From Litoreibacter janthinus (GTDB lineage: Bacteria; Pseudomonadota; Alphaproteobacteria; Rhodobacterales; Rhodobacteraceae): a stretch of DNA of 64,000 nt. Location of the stretch: NCBI RefSeq assembly GCF_900111945.1, contig NZ_FOYO01000001.1, positions 3,169,751 to 3,233,750 of the forward strand, in the 5' to 3' direction. Position 1 is the first letter of the stretch. Every line of letters starts with the position of its first letter. This document shows positions 45,055 to 54,736 of the stretch, one piece after another. Position numbers and translations under genes: made by a program. A model generated the notes under the pieces. That model ran no database searches, had not been told where the DNA came from, and saw only the letters and a program-made list of their open reading frames with translations.

Positions 45055-45081
45055 GCGGCAGTCCTCCCTTGGGGCTGCCGC
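45055..45081 (-). promoter_or_regulatory. Hairpin presenting the ribosome-binding site of the RraA-like gene
   Basis: On the minus strand GCGGCAG and CTGCCGC form a seven-base stem whose 13-base loop contains GGGAGGA, and the stem ends two bases before the ATG. Folding would display the SD in the loop but place the stem across the ribosome footprint. Copies of the GCGGCAGTCCT arm occur again at 45139-45149. Confidence 0.45.
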
Positions 45082-45204
45082 ATAACAATCTTCAGGCATC
45101 TAAGCTGTCGCGTTCAACTCCAGCACCCTCCAACCGCCGCGGCAGTCCTGAGTAGCATCACTCGGATGTCAGATTGAATTCAAGCGCCAGATCGATGTGT
45201 CCCG

Positions 45205-45230
45205 CCGAAAACGCTTGGCTTCGCAGCCAA
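45205..45230 (-). terminator. Terminator after argF
   Basis: On the minus strand TTGGCT and AGCCAA pair around a GCGA tetraloop, followed by GCGTTTTCGG. It begins five bases after the argF stop codon. Confidence 0.6.
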
Positions 45231-45234
45231 AGAG

Positions 45235-46140
45235 TTACGACTCCAAGCACCACCGCATGACGGCCTTTTGTGCGTGAAGACGGTTCTCGGCTTCGTCGAA
45301 GATTACCGAGTTCGGCCCGTCCATCACCTCAGATGTCGCCTCATCGTCGCGATGGGCTGGCAAACAGTGCATGAACAGAGCGTTCGATTTGGCATGGTCC
45401 ATCAGCTGCTTGTTCACCTGATAGCCACGCAACTGGTTATGCCGCCGCTCCCGCGCGGATTGCGGGTCATGCATCGACACCCAAGTGTCTGTTACAACCA
45501 GATCGGCCCCTTCAACAGCGGCCTGCGGGTTGCGCTCGATGCTATAAAGCCCGTCCAACGACGCCTCCGGGTCCAAAGGCGGCGGACCGGAGAAGACCAA
45601 ATCGAAATCAAACTGCTTGGCCGCGTGCGCAAAGCTCGCGAACACGTTGTTGCCGTCGCCCGTCCACACAACCTTTTTGCCTTTGATCGGGCCGTTATGT
45701 TCCTCGAACGTCAGAATATCTGCCATGATCTGGCAAGGATGCGTGCGGTTGGTCAGCCCGTTGATCACCGGAACGGTGGCGTATTCGGCCATCTCCAGAA
45801 GCGTGTCCTCCTCAAAGGTCCGCATCATGATCAGGTCGACATAGCGCGACAGCACGCGGGCGGTATCGGCAATCGTCTCGCCGTGGCCCAGCTGCATGTC
45901 GGAGCCGGACAGAACCATCGTCTGCCCGCCCATCTGCCGCACGCCCACATCAAAGGAAACACGCGTCCGCGTCGACGGCTTCTCGAAGATCAGCGCGACC
46001 ATGTGGTCTTTCAACGGAAGATCGTCGTCCAACGCGCCTTTGGGGCGACCTGCACGGGCCTTCTTGACATCGCTTGCGGTGTCGATGATCCGCCGCAGAT
46101 CTGCAGGGTCGGTCTTGTGGATATCCAGAAAATGCTTCAT
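45235..46140 (-). CDS. argF: Ornithine carbamoyltransferase
   Basis: A 301-residue anabolic ornithine transcarbamylase, which converts ornithine and carbamoyl phosphate to citrulline. The carbamoyl-phosphate motif is [20 protein letters not shown] near residues 54-73; [12 protein letters not shown] near 133-144 and [12 protein letters not shown] near 262-273 complete the active site. The start overlaps the end of argD by four bases, so the two are coupled. Confidence 0.96.
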   Translation of the reverse strand: MKHFLDIHKTDPADLRRIIDTASDVKKARAGRPKGALDDDLPLKDHMVALIFEKPSTRTRVSFDVGVRQMGGQTMVLSGSDMQLGHGETIADTARVLSRYVDLIMMRTFEEDTLLEMAEYATVPVINGLTNRTHPCQIMADILTFEEHNGPIKGKKVVWTGDGNNVFASFAHAAKQFDFDLVFSGPPPLDPEASLDGLYSIERNPQAAVEGADLVVTDTWVSMHDPQSARERRHNQLRGYQVNKQLMDHAKSNALFMHCLPAHRDDEATSEVMDGPNSVIFDEAENRLHAQKAVMRWCLES

Positions 46141-47315
46141 GCCGCGCCCTCCAAGGCTGTCGCCGCGCGGTCCAGACGCGCCACCGCTTCCTTGATCTCG
46201 TCATCAGAGATGGTCATCGCAGGCAACAGCCGGATCACGTTGTCACCGCCCGGAACGGTCAGCACATGCTCCGCATATCCTGCAGTCACCACGTCGACAT
46301 TCGGCACCACGCATTTCACACCGATCATCAGTCCAGCGCCGCGCACGAGCTCGAAAATCGTCGGATGCGACGCCACGAGCCCCTCTAGGCTTTGCCGGAG
46401 CAGGCCGGATTTGCGCGAAACTTCAGCCAGAAAATCATGATCCGCCACGATATCCATCACCGCAGACCCGACCGCGCAGGCCAACGGGTTGCCGCCATAG
46501 GTAGAGCCGTGGGTGCCTGCGGTCATACCGCTTGCCGCGTCTTCGGTCGCCAAGCACGCTCCCAGCGGGAAGCCGTTGCCGATGCCCTTGGCCACCGCCA
46601 TGATGTCAGGGGTCACTCCGGCCCATTCATGAGCAAACAGCTTGCCCGTCCGCCCCATACCGCATTGAATTTCATCGAAAATCAGTAACGCTCCTGTGCT
46701 GTCGCACATATCGCGCAAGCCCTTCAGACAGGCATCGGGCAGCGGGATAATCCCGCCCTCGCCCTGCACAGGCTCCACGATCACCGCGGCAATCGTGTCG
46801 TCCAGCGCCTCTTGCAACGCGTCATGGTCACCGGCAGTCAGATTGATGAAGCCGGGTAACAAGGGGCCAAATCCCTTTGTCAGTTTCTCCGACGCTGCGG
46901 CCGAGATGGTGGCCAAAGTCCGCCCGTGGAAGGACCCCGTGAAGGTGATGATATTCACCCGTTCTGGCTGACCTTTGTCATACCAGTATTTGCGCGCCAT
47001 CTTGATCGCGCATTCCATCGCCTCGGCACCAGAGTTGGTGAAGAACATCGTGTCAGCAAAGGTCGCCTCGCGCAGCTTTTCGGCCAGTTCTTCCTGATGG
47101 GGAATGTGATACAGGTTCGAGGTGTGCCACAACTTGGCCGCTTGGTCCTGCACCACCTTCACCAAGGCCGGATGCGCGTGGCCAAGACCTGTCACCGCAA
47201 TGCCGCCTCCAAGGTCAAGATATCGCGTGCCGTCTTGCTCGATGAGCCAGCTCCCCTCGCCTTTTTCAAAGCTCATTTTCGCCCGTGAATAGGTCGGCAG
47301 TACAGCAGGTATCAT
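46137..47315 (-). CDS. argD: Acetylornithine/succinyldiaminopimelate aminotransferase
   Basis: A 392-residue class III aminotransferase. The PLP-binding region is [20 protein letters not shown] near residues 212-231, and the lysine lies in [18 protein letters not shown] near 240-257. It begins [20 protein letters not shown], characteristic of ArgD. It catalyses the N-acetylornithine step of arginine synthesis and possibly the matching lysine step. It is the first gene of the argD-argF operon. Confidence 0.95.
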   Translation of the reverse strand: MIPAVLPTYSRAKMSFEKGEGSWLIEQDGTRYLDLGGGIAVTGLGHAHPALVKVVQDQAAKLWHTSNLYHIPHQEELAEKLREATFADTMFFTNSGAEAMECAIKMARKYWYDKGQPERVNIITFTGSFHGRTLATISAAASEKLTKGFGPLLPGFINLTAGDHDALQEALDDTIAAVIVEPVQGEGGIIPLPDACLKGLRDMCDSTGALLIFDEIQCGMGRTGKLFAHEWAGVTPDIMAVAKGIGNGFPLGACLATEDAASGMTAGTHGSTYGGNPLACAVGSAVMDIVADHDFLAEVSRKSGLLRQSLEGLVASHPTIFELVRGAGLMIGVKCVVPNVDVVTAGYAEHVLTVPGGDNVIRLLPAMTISDDEIKEAVARLDRAATALEGAA

Positions 47316-47671
47316 CGCGTGGGTGTCCTTTACGCAGAGGAAATCCAGATATTGAGGATGTTCCGAGGCAAGTCAATTTGAATGAGGGATAAGAGGCGTG
47401 CGCCAAGCGCACAGATGATCAGACGCTAAATTAGCGTCGGCGTCGCAGTGAAACGATATGTGCGGACTTGATCATGGAAAAGCGTCTATGCCGCAGCTTC
47501 GTTCCTGTCCAGAATTTTCTTACGCCTCACAGAAACACGTCTCAGAGCCGCATCGGCTGATCCAAACTTGTATCCCGACGCATTGGCCTCTAAATTAGGG
47601 GCAACTGGAAAAGAACACGCCGCCCAAGCCAAGCGACTGGGGCGGTTTGTCGTTTGAAAAGGCAACACCGC
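47316..47671. other. Intergenic region between argD and gcrA, with a 17-base palindrome
   Basis: About 355 bases hold the divergent start regions of argD and gcrA. GACGCTAA-A-TTAGCGTC (47422-47438) is a perfect palindrome and could be an operator. Short open frames on both strands have no ribosome-binding site or family, so I do not call them. A GC-rich inverted repeat (CCGCCC with GGGCGG) lies at about 47618-47645, close to the gcrA start. Confidence 0.5.
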
Positions 47672-48250
47672 ATGTCATGGACTGATGAACGCGTCGAAGT
47701 TTTGAAGAAAATGTGGGGCGAAGGGAAATCCGCCTCGCAGATCGCCAAGGAATTGGGCGGCGTGACCCGCAATGCCGTGATCGGCAAAGTGCACCGTCTT
47801 GGCCTGTCAAACCGCTCCGGCGGCGCAAGCCCTGCCAAGGCAGCAACAGCGGCAAAAGCCAAACCCGCGGCCAAGGCCAAACCTGCCGAGAAGCCGAAAC
47901 CGGCAGCAGCAGCCTCGGAGACTGAGGCGAAGCCAGCCCCTGCTCCGGTCAATAGGGCCGTCGGCCGCCCGAAATTGGTGGTCACCGCGGGCCAACCCCT
48001 ACCTCCGCAGCCTTCCGCAAACGAGATCAGCCCAGAAGCACTGGCTTCCGTGCGCGAAGTCGAGAAAAAGGCAAAGCGCCTGTCGGTGATGGAACTGACC
48101 GAAAAGACCTGCAAATGGCCTGTCGGTGATCCGGCAACCGAAGACTTCTGGTTCTGCGGCCTGCCATCCCAGCAGGGTAAACCTTATTGCGAGGCGCATG
48201 TCGGCGTGGCGTTCCAACCTATGTCCGCACGCCGCGATCGCCGACGCTAA
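47672..48250 (+). CDS. gcrA: GcrA cell-cycle regulator
   Basis: A 192-residue GcrA, the alphaproteobacterial transcription factor that works with sigma-70 RNA polymerase at CcrM-methylated GANTC promoters. The N-terminal DNA-binding segment is SWTDERVEVLKKMWGEGKSA followed by TRNAVIGKVHRLGLSNR, residues 2-50. An Ala/Lys/Pro-rich linker follows (about residues 55-95), then the sigma-interacting domain with TCKWPVGDPATEDFWFCGLP near 145-164. The ATG 47672 is preceded by AAAGG. Confidence 0.95.
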   Translation: MSWTDERVEVLKKMWGEGKSASQIAKELGGVTRNAVIGKVHRLGLSNRSGGASPAKAATAAKAKPAAKAKPAEKPKPAAAASETEAKPAPAPVNRAVGRPKLVVTAGQPLPPQPSANEISPEALASVREVEKKAKRLSVMELTEKTCKWPVGDPATEDFWFCGLPSQQGKPYCEAHVGVAFQPMSARRDRRR

Positions 48251-48280
48251 GACCGCTCAGCGTTCTTGCTAAAAAAGATC

Positions 48281-48315
48281 AAGCGTCATAGCCTGAAGGC
48301 CGTGGCGCTTTTTTT
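48281..48315 (+). terminator. Terminator of gcrA
   Basis: AAGCG-CA-GCC pairs with GGC-TG-CGCTT in an interrupted stem around TGAA, followed by TTTTTTT. It starts 30 bases after the gcrA stop. The A tract on the other side (AAAAAAG) could make it bidirectional. Confidence 0.72.
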
Positions 48316-48348
48316 GTGCCGAATTGGTTTTAGTATTTTAGGTGCGCA

Positions 48349-49059
48349 ATGGGCAACCAACGCTTTACGATGATGAAATGGAAGGCTGAATGGGGCCTTC
48401 AGTTCTATTTGCTCCAGAACCCACTCTCCGCCCCCTATGTCACAAGCTCCGAGCCCGAGAAAATTGGCGAGGTGAACGTCGAGACCGGCGCGGAAATCCA
48501 AGGCGTAAAGCGCTACAAGAAAGGCCGAAAAGGCGTCCGCTATAAGAGCACAAGCATCAAGCCACGCCTCGGGATAATGCGGAACTCTGGCCGTGAAGGC
48601 ATGGCCGAGATCGCATTGAGGGCATCATCTTTTGCCTACAACATGTCGATGCACCATGCCTTGTATCGAGAGATCAAACAGATCAACGATCAGATCGCTC
48701 GGGGCGTAAAGCAATATGGCGGCGTCCTGATCGTGGGACGGGTTCATATGATGCAATACCCCAACCCCGACACCGGCGTACGCATGGCATACATGAAAGA
48801 CTGTTATTGTGCAGACGCCGGAAAATCTGTCGATGAGGTTTTCAAAGAAGAAACGGTGGAACGCGCCGCAATCGGTCCGCAACAAGGCAAAGGTGGCGCG
48901 CCGCGAGCCTACATGAGCGCGGCCAAATTTCCGATGCCCCCCTACATCAGCCCACCGCCCTATGGTCAGGTTGAAGAGAGGTTTTTGATGTGGGCGGAAA
49001 AGGCTTTGCTCAAGAAACGCGAACTCAAAGATATCCCCGCCGTTATGAACACGCGTTGA
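48349..49059 (+). CDS. Hypothetical protein (236 residues)
   Basis: I do not recognise this protein. It is soluble, basic (pI likely above 9), with no signal peptide or membrane segment. Visible features are a Lys-rich loop VKRYKKGRKGVRYKSTS near residues 53-69, a helix-rich centre with HALYREIKQINDQIARG, and a Pro-rich MPPYISPPPYGQVEERF near 198-214. No ribosome-binding site is clear for ATG 48349; ATG 48370 is an alternative. It lies between gcrA and a convergent AsmA gene. Codon use looks similar to neighbours. Confidence 0.65.
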   Translation: MGNQRFTMMKWKAEWGLQFYLLQNPLSAPYVTSSEPEKIGEVNVETGAEIQGVKRYKKGRKGVRYKSTSIKPRLGIMRNSGREGMAEIALRASSFAYNMSMHHALYREIKQINDQIARGVKQYGGVLIVGRVHMMQYPNPDTGVRMAYMKDCYCADAGKSVDEVFKEETVERAAIGPQQGKGGAPRAYMSAAKFPMPPYISPPPYGQVEERFLMWAEKALLKKRELKDIPAVMNTR

Positions 49060-49072
49060 TTAACGCCTCCGT

Positions 49073-51070
49073 TTAGTTCCCGCCCAATAGACCCCGCAGC
49101 GCATCCTTGGCCTTGTTCTCAAGGCCTTGCTTCAAGGCGTCTTCCACGCTCTGCCCTTCTTGGCGCTCGACGCCCAGCTCGTCCTTCAGCTTTGCCGCGG
49201 CCTTCGCCTTTAACTCGTCCTCTTTCACCTTGGCCTTGGCACGCAACTCTTCTTCTTTCGCTTTGGCCTGTGCCTTCAGCTGCTCTTTCTGCGCCTCAAG
49301 CTCGGTATCAAGGAGTGCTTTCAGATCAGGGCGGAAGCGGATGTTGCTCCACGGGCCTTCTATGATCACAGGAACGCGGATGCCGTCTTTCAAGCGGCCC
49401 GCCAGCGCCACTGGGGCCAGCCGGTATTTGATCGTTTGCCCGCCCAGATCGACAACACCATTGCCCGTCGCGGTCAACAAATCTGCCACGAAATTCAGGT
49501 CAGAGTTGCTCAGAACCCCGCCTTCGATTGTGAAGCTGGCGGTAATATCATCAAACACCGTTTTCGAGCCTTCGCCCTGATAGGACGCATCTAGGTTCTT
49601 GATCATCCCCGCGATATCCAGCCCCAGCAATTCGCCGCTGCCAACATCCATCCGACCCGAGCCTGACAGCCCGTTCATGATCTCGTTCATCGTGCCGCCG
49701 ACGCCCAAAAATTTCAACGACATAGAGGCATCGCCGACCAGTCGGTCAAATCCGGCGAAATCGTTCAGCACTTTTTGCATGGCAACACTATTGGCCCGCA
49801 GGTCGCCCCCGACGGACAGCCCGCCGCGGCCGTTCACCACAAATTGTCCAGCAACGACGCCCTCAAACACGCCAACGTTCGTCAGGTCCAACACCAGACG
49901 CGACCGGTCTAACGCGCCTTTCATATCTGTCGCCGCAAGTTGCACCGAGCCGAGGTCGATTCCGTTGGCCTTCAGCGAAAACTCACCATTCACGCCAGAC
50001 AGCCCCGACACGTCAATCCGCGCGTCAGACCAACCGCCAGCCCCGGCATTGGCCGCGCCATCGCCTTCGGTGGTGTCCGTGCTCATCGCCGAGAAATCCA
50101 ACCGGTCCGCTTGCAGTTTTGCAGTCACGTAAGGCGTGTCCCGCAATGCGACATCCACAGCACCGGTCAGACGGTTCTGGTCCAGGTCAACCGTCGCCCC
50201 GCGCAGGAAAATCTGGTTATCGGCGGTCAGCGTCAGCTCGCCCGACACTTTGACCTTTTGCCCCAGCCCCTCGGGAATACGTGGTGCCGCCTGATCCATA
50301 AGCGCAAACAGTGTGGTCTGGTTATTGACGGCACCTGTTACGGCCCCTTTCGCTTGCATCGGGTCCAGCCCGGCACTGCCCTTGAAGCTAAAACTGTTAC
50401 CCCCGGCGCTCGCCGCGATATCCACGCCTTGCACGCCGCCATCCAGCATCTGTTGCACGCCGTTGATGGTGCCCGACACCTTGACCGACTGGCCCTTGTA
50501 AAGCCCCGACAGATCAACGCGCCCCGCGCCCTTCAAATCCACCAGCTTCAAACTCGCGTCCAGCGCGGTCATCACATAGGACTGCCCTGCCTGCGCATCG
50601 ACGAACTCGACCGAGCCGTTGGTGATCTGCGCCAAAGGCAGCGACACGTCGGCAGAGCCGCCGCCATCCTCACCGCCGCCCAGCTCGCTCACGAAATCCC
50701 AGTTGGCTTTGCCGTCCTTGGATTTCTCCAGCCGGATCACCGGTGACTGGATGTCGAACGCCTCAACGACAATATCGCCGCCCAAAAGGGCCGAGAACCC
50801 CACGCCCATCTCCATAGACGCCGCTTCCAGCATCGGCCCCTTGCCCGACCATTCCGCGTTGGAGATCGCGACGTCCTCCAGCTTCACGCCCAAGCGCGGG
50901 AAGATCTGCGGTGACACCTCCCCCGCAATGCTGAGCGCGCGGCCCGTGTTCTTCTCGAACTGGTCTTCCGCAAGGCGGGCGATCTTGTCGGTGGGGACCA
51001 AGAACAACCCCGCTACGGCGACCACCACAAGGATGATCAAGGTGATCACAATCCGAAATATCCAGCGCAT
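49073..51070 (-). CDS. AsmA family protein
   Basis: A 665-residue envelope protein of the AsmA type. An N-terminal anchor (WIFRIVITLIILVVVAVAGL) is followed by the AsmA domain with TGRALSIAGEVSPQIFPRLG near residues 42-61, a long beta-rich repeat region, and the C-terminal AsmA-like domain ending in RFRPDLKALLDTEL. The last 80 residues form a Lys/Glu/Ala coiled coil with repeated KAKEEELRAKAKVKEDELKA. AsmA-type proteins are linked to lipid transport to, and assembly of, the outer membrane. AGGAG eight bases upstream supports ATG 51070. Confidence 0.88.
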   Translation of the reverse strand: MRWIFRIVITLIILVVVAVAGLFLVPTDKIARLAEDQFEKNTGRALSIAGEVSPQIFPRLGVKLEDVAISNAEWSGKGPMLEAASMEMGVGFSALLGGDIVVEAFDIQSPVIRLEKSKDGKANWDFVSELGGGEDGGGSADVSLPLAQITNGSVEFVDAQAGQSYVMTALDASLKLVDLKGAGRVDLSGLYKGQSVKVSGTINGVQQMLDGGVQGVDIAASAGGNSFSFKGSAGLDPMQAKGAVTGAVNNQTTLFALMDQAAPRIPEGLGQKVKVSGELTLTADNQIFLRGATVDLDQNRLTGAVDVALRDTPYVTAKLQADRLDFSAMSTDTTEGDGAANAGAGGWSDARIDVSGLSGVNGEFSLKANGIDLGSVQLAATDMKGALDRSRLVLDLTNVGVFEGVVAGQFVVNGRGGLSVGGDLRANSVAMQKVLNDFAGFDRLVGDASMSLKFLGVGGTMNEIMNGLSGSGRMDVGSGELLGLDIAGMIKNLDASYQGEGSKTVFDDITASFTIEGGVLSNSDLNFVADLLTATGNGVVDLGGQTIKYRLAPVALAGRLKDGIRVPVIIEGPWSNIRFRPDLKALLDTELEAQKEQLKAQAKAKEEELRAKAKVKEDELKAKAAAKLKDELGVERQEGQSVEDALKQGLENKAKDALRGLLGGN

Positions 51071-51475
51071 GGGGCCTGCTCCTCTTATGGGCTTTTCCAC
51101 AAGGTAGGCCGTCACGGGGCGGGCTACAACGATTTAGCGTAGGGGGGAGCGCTGACGCAGGCAAGGAAGGGCAGCTTTGCGGGAAGAAGCTGCCATTCGT
51201 TTCGCAGTCGTGAACGTCCGGTTGTCCCCGTAAACGTGCGTACTGAGGTAACCAAGGCCGCTGTACTGGCCGGGCTTGGTATCTGACACCTCCCCCTTAG
51301 CGTGATAGAGTAGGAGGTGGTCACAGGACAATTGGTAAGAGTTTTGCCGGACTGCAACTTGCCCACATTGGGCATTTACGCTGTTTGGTCGGGCATCGGC
51401 CCGCAACAGGCGCTAACCCGACGCCTGATTGATCATTTCATTGCGCATCGTTCAGATTTGATGTTGTAGCCGCCC
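51071..51475. other. Intergenic region with possible degenerate repeat
   Basis: About 405 bases between asmA and the SDR gene. Open frames on the minus strand translate to low-complexity, non-family sequence. AGCTGCCATTCG at 51188-51199, with GTGAACGTCCGG about 20 bases further on, resembles a motif I remember from many proteobacterial intergenic regions, so this may be a decayed dispersed element. CTTGCCCACATTGGGCATTT follows at about 51358. No gene is called. Confidence 0.35.
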
Positions 51476-52267
51476 CTATGTAAGCGCACCTTTAATCCGT
51501 CCATCAATCGCGGCAATAACCTTTGCGACTTTGTCCGCATCAGCCGCATCGACATGTGGCGCTGCAAATGCACCAGAGTCATTGTCATAATACCGACCCG
51601 ACGCATCTGAAAATTCATCCGAAAGCGCCGCACGGGACAGGATATCAACGCCGATGTTCAGATCATTTCCGGCGGTGCCAAAGCCCTCACGCACCATCTT
51701 CGTGGCCAGTAGAGACCCCGGATTCACGGCCACCGACAGCGGCCCGTCGGGATGCTGTGCCGCGAAATCCTGGCTCCACATTGTCAGCGCCAGTTTGCTT
51801 TGCGCATAGGCCTCCATGTCGTTCAGGCGTCGCTTGCCCTGCATTGCATCAACGTCGACGGGGGCTTGCGCGGCTGACGATAGATGCACCAATCGCCCGT
51901 CGTTCGGCATGATGGACAGCAAGAGGCCAGAGAGGAGCGCAGGCGCATATGTGTTCACTACAAATCGGACATCCAAACCATCACGCGTAAGTGGTTCGGG
52001 CACTTTGAACACGCCCGCGTTGTTGATCACAACGTCGATCCTGTCGTTGCTGTTCTTGAGGTCGCGCGCCATTTCAGCGACCTGCGATAGATCGGACATA
52101 TCAGCCTGAACAGTCGTGACATCGCGGCCAATCTCTTGCGCCAAAGCATTCAGTTTCTCAGCACTGCGCCCGTGAACGATCATGCGGTGCCCTTGGGCTG
52201 CAAGGGCCAAAGCGGTGGCACGGCCAATTCCGTCGGTTGCGCCGGTGATCAGGATGGTTTTTGTCAT
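51476..52267 (-). CDS. SDR family oxidoreductase
   Basis: A 263-residue short-chain dehydrogenase/reductase. The cofactor motif TGATDGIGRATALALAAQG is at residues 8-26, NNAGVFKVP near 82-90, and the active-site AYAQSKLALTMWS (YxxxK) near 153-165. Specificity is unknown. AAGGAAAC precedes ATG 52267. It is the last gene of a four-gene minus-strand cluster (54628 to 51476). Confidence 0.9.
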   Translation of the reverse strand: MTKTILITGATDGIGRATALALAAQGHRMIVHGRSAEKLNALAQEIGRDVTTVQADMSDLSQVAEMARDLKNSNDRIDVVINNAGVFKVPEPLTRDGLDVRFVVNTYAPALLSGLLLSIMPNDGRLVHLSSAAQAPVDVDAMQGKRRLNDMEAYAQSKLALTMWSQDFAAQHPDGPLSVAVNPGSLLATKMVREGFGTAGNDLNIGVDILSRAALSDEFSDASGRYYDNDSGAFAAPHVDAADADKVAKVIAAIDGRIKGALT

Positions 52268-52277
52268 ATTAGTTTCC

Positions 52278-53240
52278 TTAACTGAAAGTTGGCAAAACAT
52301 GCTCGGCAAGTTGTTCGAGCGAATCTTCAATGGGGCCGGTACTAAACCGCAGGTTCAGAGCGACGTGGTTTACGCCGATCTCTTCGAGTTGCTTTAAGTA
52401 GCGCGTCAGCGGGCGATGGCCGGAGCGAAAGCCGAGATGGATCGGGCTTGGAGCCTCATCGGGGTCTTTGGCCAGATCGATATATAATGGTTGCAATACC
52501 GGCTTCGGTGGCTGCCCAAGTCGTAACAAGGTTTCGCGCCAGTCTTGCAGAACGCGGTCTTGCGCCACGCCGGGGCGTGGGTAAGTCATCCAGCCATCGC
52601 CATTCTTTGCAATCCAGTCGGGGGATTGGCGGCTTGATCCTGTGATCAAAAGCGGCAGTTTTGTTCCAGCAGGTTTTGGTAGCATATCGACGGGCGCGTT
52701 TACCGAGCCAAAGCCGTTGCTGACCCGCGGTGCCGTTTGCCCCATGGCGCGGATGTATTCAAAGCTCTCACGGAATGCATCGCCGCGTGCATCGAAGTTT
52801 TCGTTCATGGCCGGATACTCTTCGGGGCGATCACCAGAGGCCACGCCGAGGATCAACCGTCCGCCTGACAGCACGTCGGCACTCGCGGCGGATTTGGCCA
52901 CATGCGCGGGGTGGCGCAGGGGCAGGACAATGCTGGCAACGCCCAAGGCAATCTCCGAAGTTTGGCCGGCCAGAAATCCCAGATAGGTGAACGGATCAAA
53001 GAGCTGCCCCGCGTCACCAAAGCTGGGGACGTTGAACGGGACGTCGCGCAACCAGACAGCCTTGAAGCCAAGCGTCTCGGCTTGTTTTACTCGGCGCAGG
53101 TGGTCAGACAAATCCGGCACGGGGCTGTGCCCGTATTGCGCAATCGGCACGACCAGACCGAGGCTGAGTTGACCGTTCTGAAACGTCGTATCAAAGCCGC
53201 GATTGATTTGCGGAAAGGGGGTATTGGTCTCGTCGCGCAC
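52278..53240 (-). CDS. LLM class flavin-dependent oxidoreductase
   Basis: A 320-residue luciferase-like monooxygenase. It has LGLVVPIAQYGHSPVPDLSD near residues 27-46, TSEIALGVASIVLPLRHPAH near 94-113, and SGGRLILGVASGDRPEEYPA near 125-144, all typical of bacterial LLM TIM barrels. The start is GTG 53240 with GGAG seven bases upstream; an in-frame ATG at 53300 is far less likely. It is ten bases upstream of the SDR. Substrate unknown. Confidence 0.86.
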   Translation of the reverse strand: MRDETNTPFPQINRGFDTTFQNGQLSLGLVVPIAQYGHSPVPDLSDHLRRVKQAETLGFKAVWLRDVPFNVPSFGDAGQLFDPFTYLGFLAGQTSEIALGVASIVLPLRHPAHVAKSAASADVLSGGRLILGVASGDRPEEYPAMNENFDARGDAFRESFEYIRAMGQTAPRVSNGFGSVNAPVDMLPKPAGTKLPLLITGSSRQSPDWIAKNGDGWMTYPRPGVAQDRVLQDWRETLLRLGQPPKPVLQPLYIDLAKDPDEAPSPIHLGFRSGHRPLTRYLKQLEEIGVNHVALNLRFSTGPIEDSLEQLAEHVLPTFS

Positions 53241-53292
53241 TTGAGGTCTCCTGTGATGTGCGCCGCCCCTTTGACGGGGCGACGCAGTGGTA

Positions 53293-53595
53293 TTAGGCAA
53301 GGTCGTCTTTGCCCTCGATCAGGTAGTGATGGCTGACAGAGCCTTTGGTCCGCTCCGCGAGGTGCGGCGCATATTCGTCGTCCGCCATAAAGGCCTCTGC
53401 GGCGTCTTTGGACGGCCATTCGATGATGATACGCAATCCGGCCTCTTGGGGGGAGCCTTCGACTTGTTCGTGACTGGCTGTGCGGGCAATGTAGCGCCCG
53501 CCGTGGGCCGCAACACGGGCATTCGCCGCCGGCAGGTAGTCAGGAATCCAGTCTTCGCTGGTGGGGGTCACATCAAGTACTGAGTAGTAAGTCAT
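53293..53595 (-). CDS. DUF1330 domain-containing protein
   Basis: A 100-residue dimeric alpha/beta barrel-type protein. It reads YLPAANARVAAHGGRYIART and LRIIIEWPSKDAAEAFMADD, the usual DUF1330 order. Function unknown; such proteins often accompany oxidoreductases. It lies 16 bases after the alcohol dehydrogenase-like gene and about 52 bases before the LLM gene on the same strand. Confidence 0.85.
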   Translation of the reverse strand: MTYYSVLDVTPTSEDWIPDYLPAANARVAAHGGRYIARTASHEQVEGSPQEAGLRIIIEWPSKDAAEAFMADDEYAPHLAERTKGSVSHHYLIEGKDDLA

Positions 53596-53611
53596 AATTA
53601 TTTCCTTCTTT

Positions 53612-54628
53612 TCAAAGTTGTGCGGACAAGCCCGGAAGGACCTGTTTGCCGATTACGCGGCCACTTTCTTGGCGTTTGTGCGCGTCAGTCAGCGTTTCGA
53701 CAGTCAGCACATTGGCGCGTTCCGTAACGGTGGATTGCAGCGTTCCCGCGTCGATCATAGCGGACACGCGGGTCAAAAGATCACGTTGGACAGCGATGTC
53801 AGCGGTGTTGAACATCGACCGTGTGAACATGAATTCCCACGAAATCGTCAGGGCCTTTGGCTTTGCATCCGTGATGTTTATGCTCTGCGGGTCATCAATC
53901 AATGCGATGTGTCCACGTGGGGCAATCAGGTTTATGATCGCAGACCAGTGCTGATCTGTAGCCGTCAAAGCTGCAACGTAAGTCGGCGTCTGCCCAAGGT
54001 CATTAAGCTGCGCCGCCAAATCGCCACGGTGATCAATCACATGATCTGCGCCCATCTTGCGTACCCAGTCCTGGGTTTCGGGACGGGAGGCGGTCGCGAT
54101 GACGGTCAGATTGGTTAGCGTTTTGGCCAGTTGGATCAGCATTGAACCCACACCACCAGCACCGCCGATGACCAGCAGGCTCTGCCCCGCACCACCGCCT
54201 TCGGTCACACGGAAGGCATCAAATAGCATTTCCCAAGCGGTGATGGACGTTAGGGGAAGACCCGCACTTCCGGTAAAGTCGAGCGTCGCTGGCTTTTTGC
54301 CAACGATACGTTCATCAACTGCGTGCAGTTCTGCGTTCGTGCCCGCGCGGGTCACATCACCTGCATAAAATACATCATCGCCAACCGCATAGCCCGTCAC
54401 GTCAGACCCGATTTCGACAACGGTTCCTGCGGCGTCATATCCCAACACACTCGTGGGACCTTCAGGCGGACGGACTTCGCGCAGCTTGACGTCTACGGGG
54501 TTCATCGAGATGCCCTTGACCGCAACCAAAAGGTCATGCGGGCCGACTTGCGGCTTGGCAACATCCATCATTTGCAACGCGCCATTGCCATCGATTGGGC
54601 CAGCTTGCGTATATCCGATTGCTTTCAT
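53612..54628 (-). CDS. Zinc-type alcohol dehydrogenase-like / quinone oxidoreductase
   Basis: A 338-residue MDR-superfamily NAD(P)H-dependent reductase. Residues 37-55 contain [19 protein letters not shown] and the Rossmann motif is [19 protein letters not shown] near 153-171. The catalytic zinc cysteines of true alcohol dehydrogenases are not apparent, so a quinone or enone reductase role is more likely. It heads the four-gene cluster and is divergent from a LysR gene. Confidence 0.88.
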   Translation of the reverse strand: MKAIGYTQAGPIDGNGALQMMDVAKPQVGPHDLLVAVKGISMNPVDVKLREVRPPEGPTSVLGYDAAGTVVEIGSDVTGYAVGDDVFYAGDVTRAGTNAELHAVDERIVGKKPATLDFTGSAGLPLTSITAWEMLFDAFRVTEGGGAGQSLLVIGGAGGVGSMLIQLAKTLTNLTVIATASRPETQDWVRKMGADHVIDHRGDLAAQLNDLGQTPTYVAALTATDQHWSAIINLIAPRGHIALIDDPQSINITDAKPKALTISWEFMFTRSMFNTADIAVQRDLLTRVSAMIDAGTLQSTVTERANVLTVETLTDAHKRQESGRVIGKQVLPGLSAQL

Positions 54629-54736
54629 TGTCCTGCTCCTATGTGCGGTTTCAGTAAGCTAAATACCATCTCCAAAAATTATAGAAACTGCGGATATTTG
54701 GTTTTATAATTCCGATTTTTGATATAATTTAGCACC

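Noticed and set aside
47486..47668. 60-codon minus-strand frame ending near the gcrA start
   Set aside because: No ribosome-binding site or recognisable motif; overlaps the gcrA leader.
51116..51475. Possible transposase remnant next to the SDR gene
   Set aside because: Translated frames do not show transposase motifs; only a vague similarity to dispersed intergenic sequence remains.
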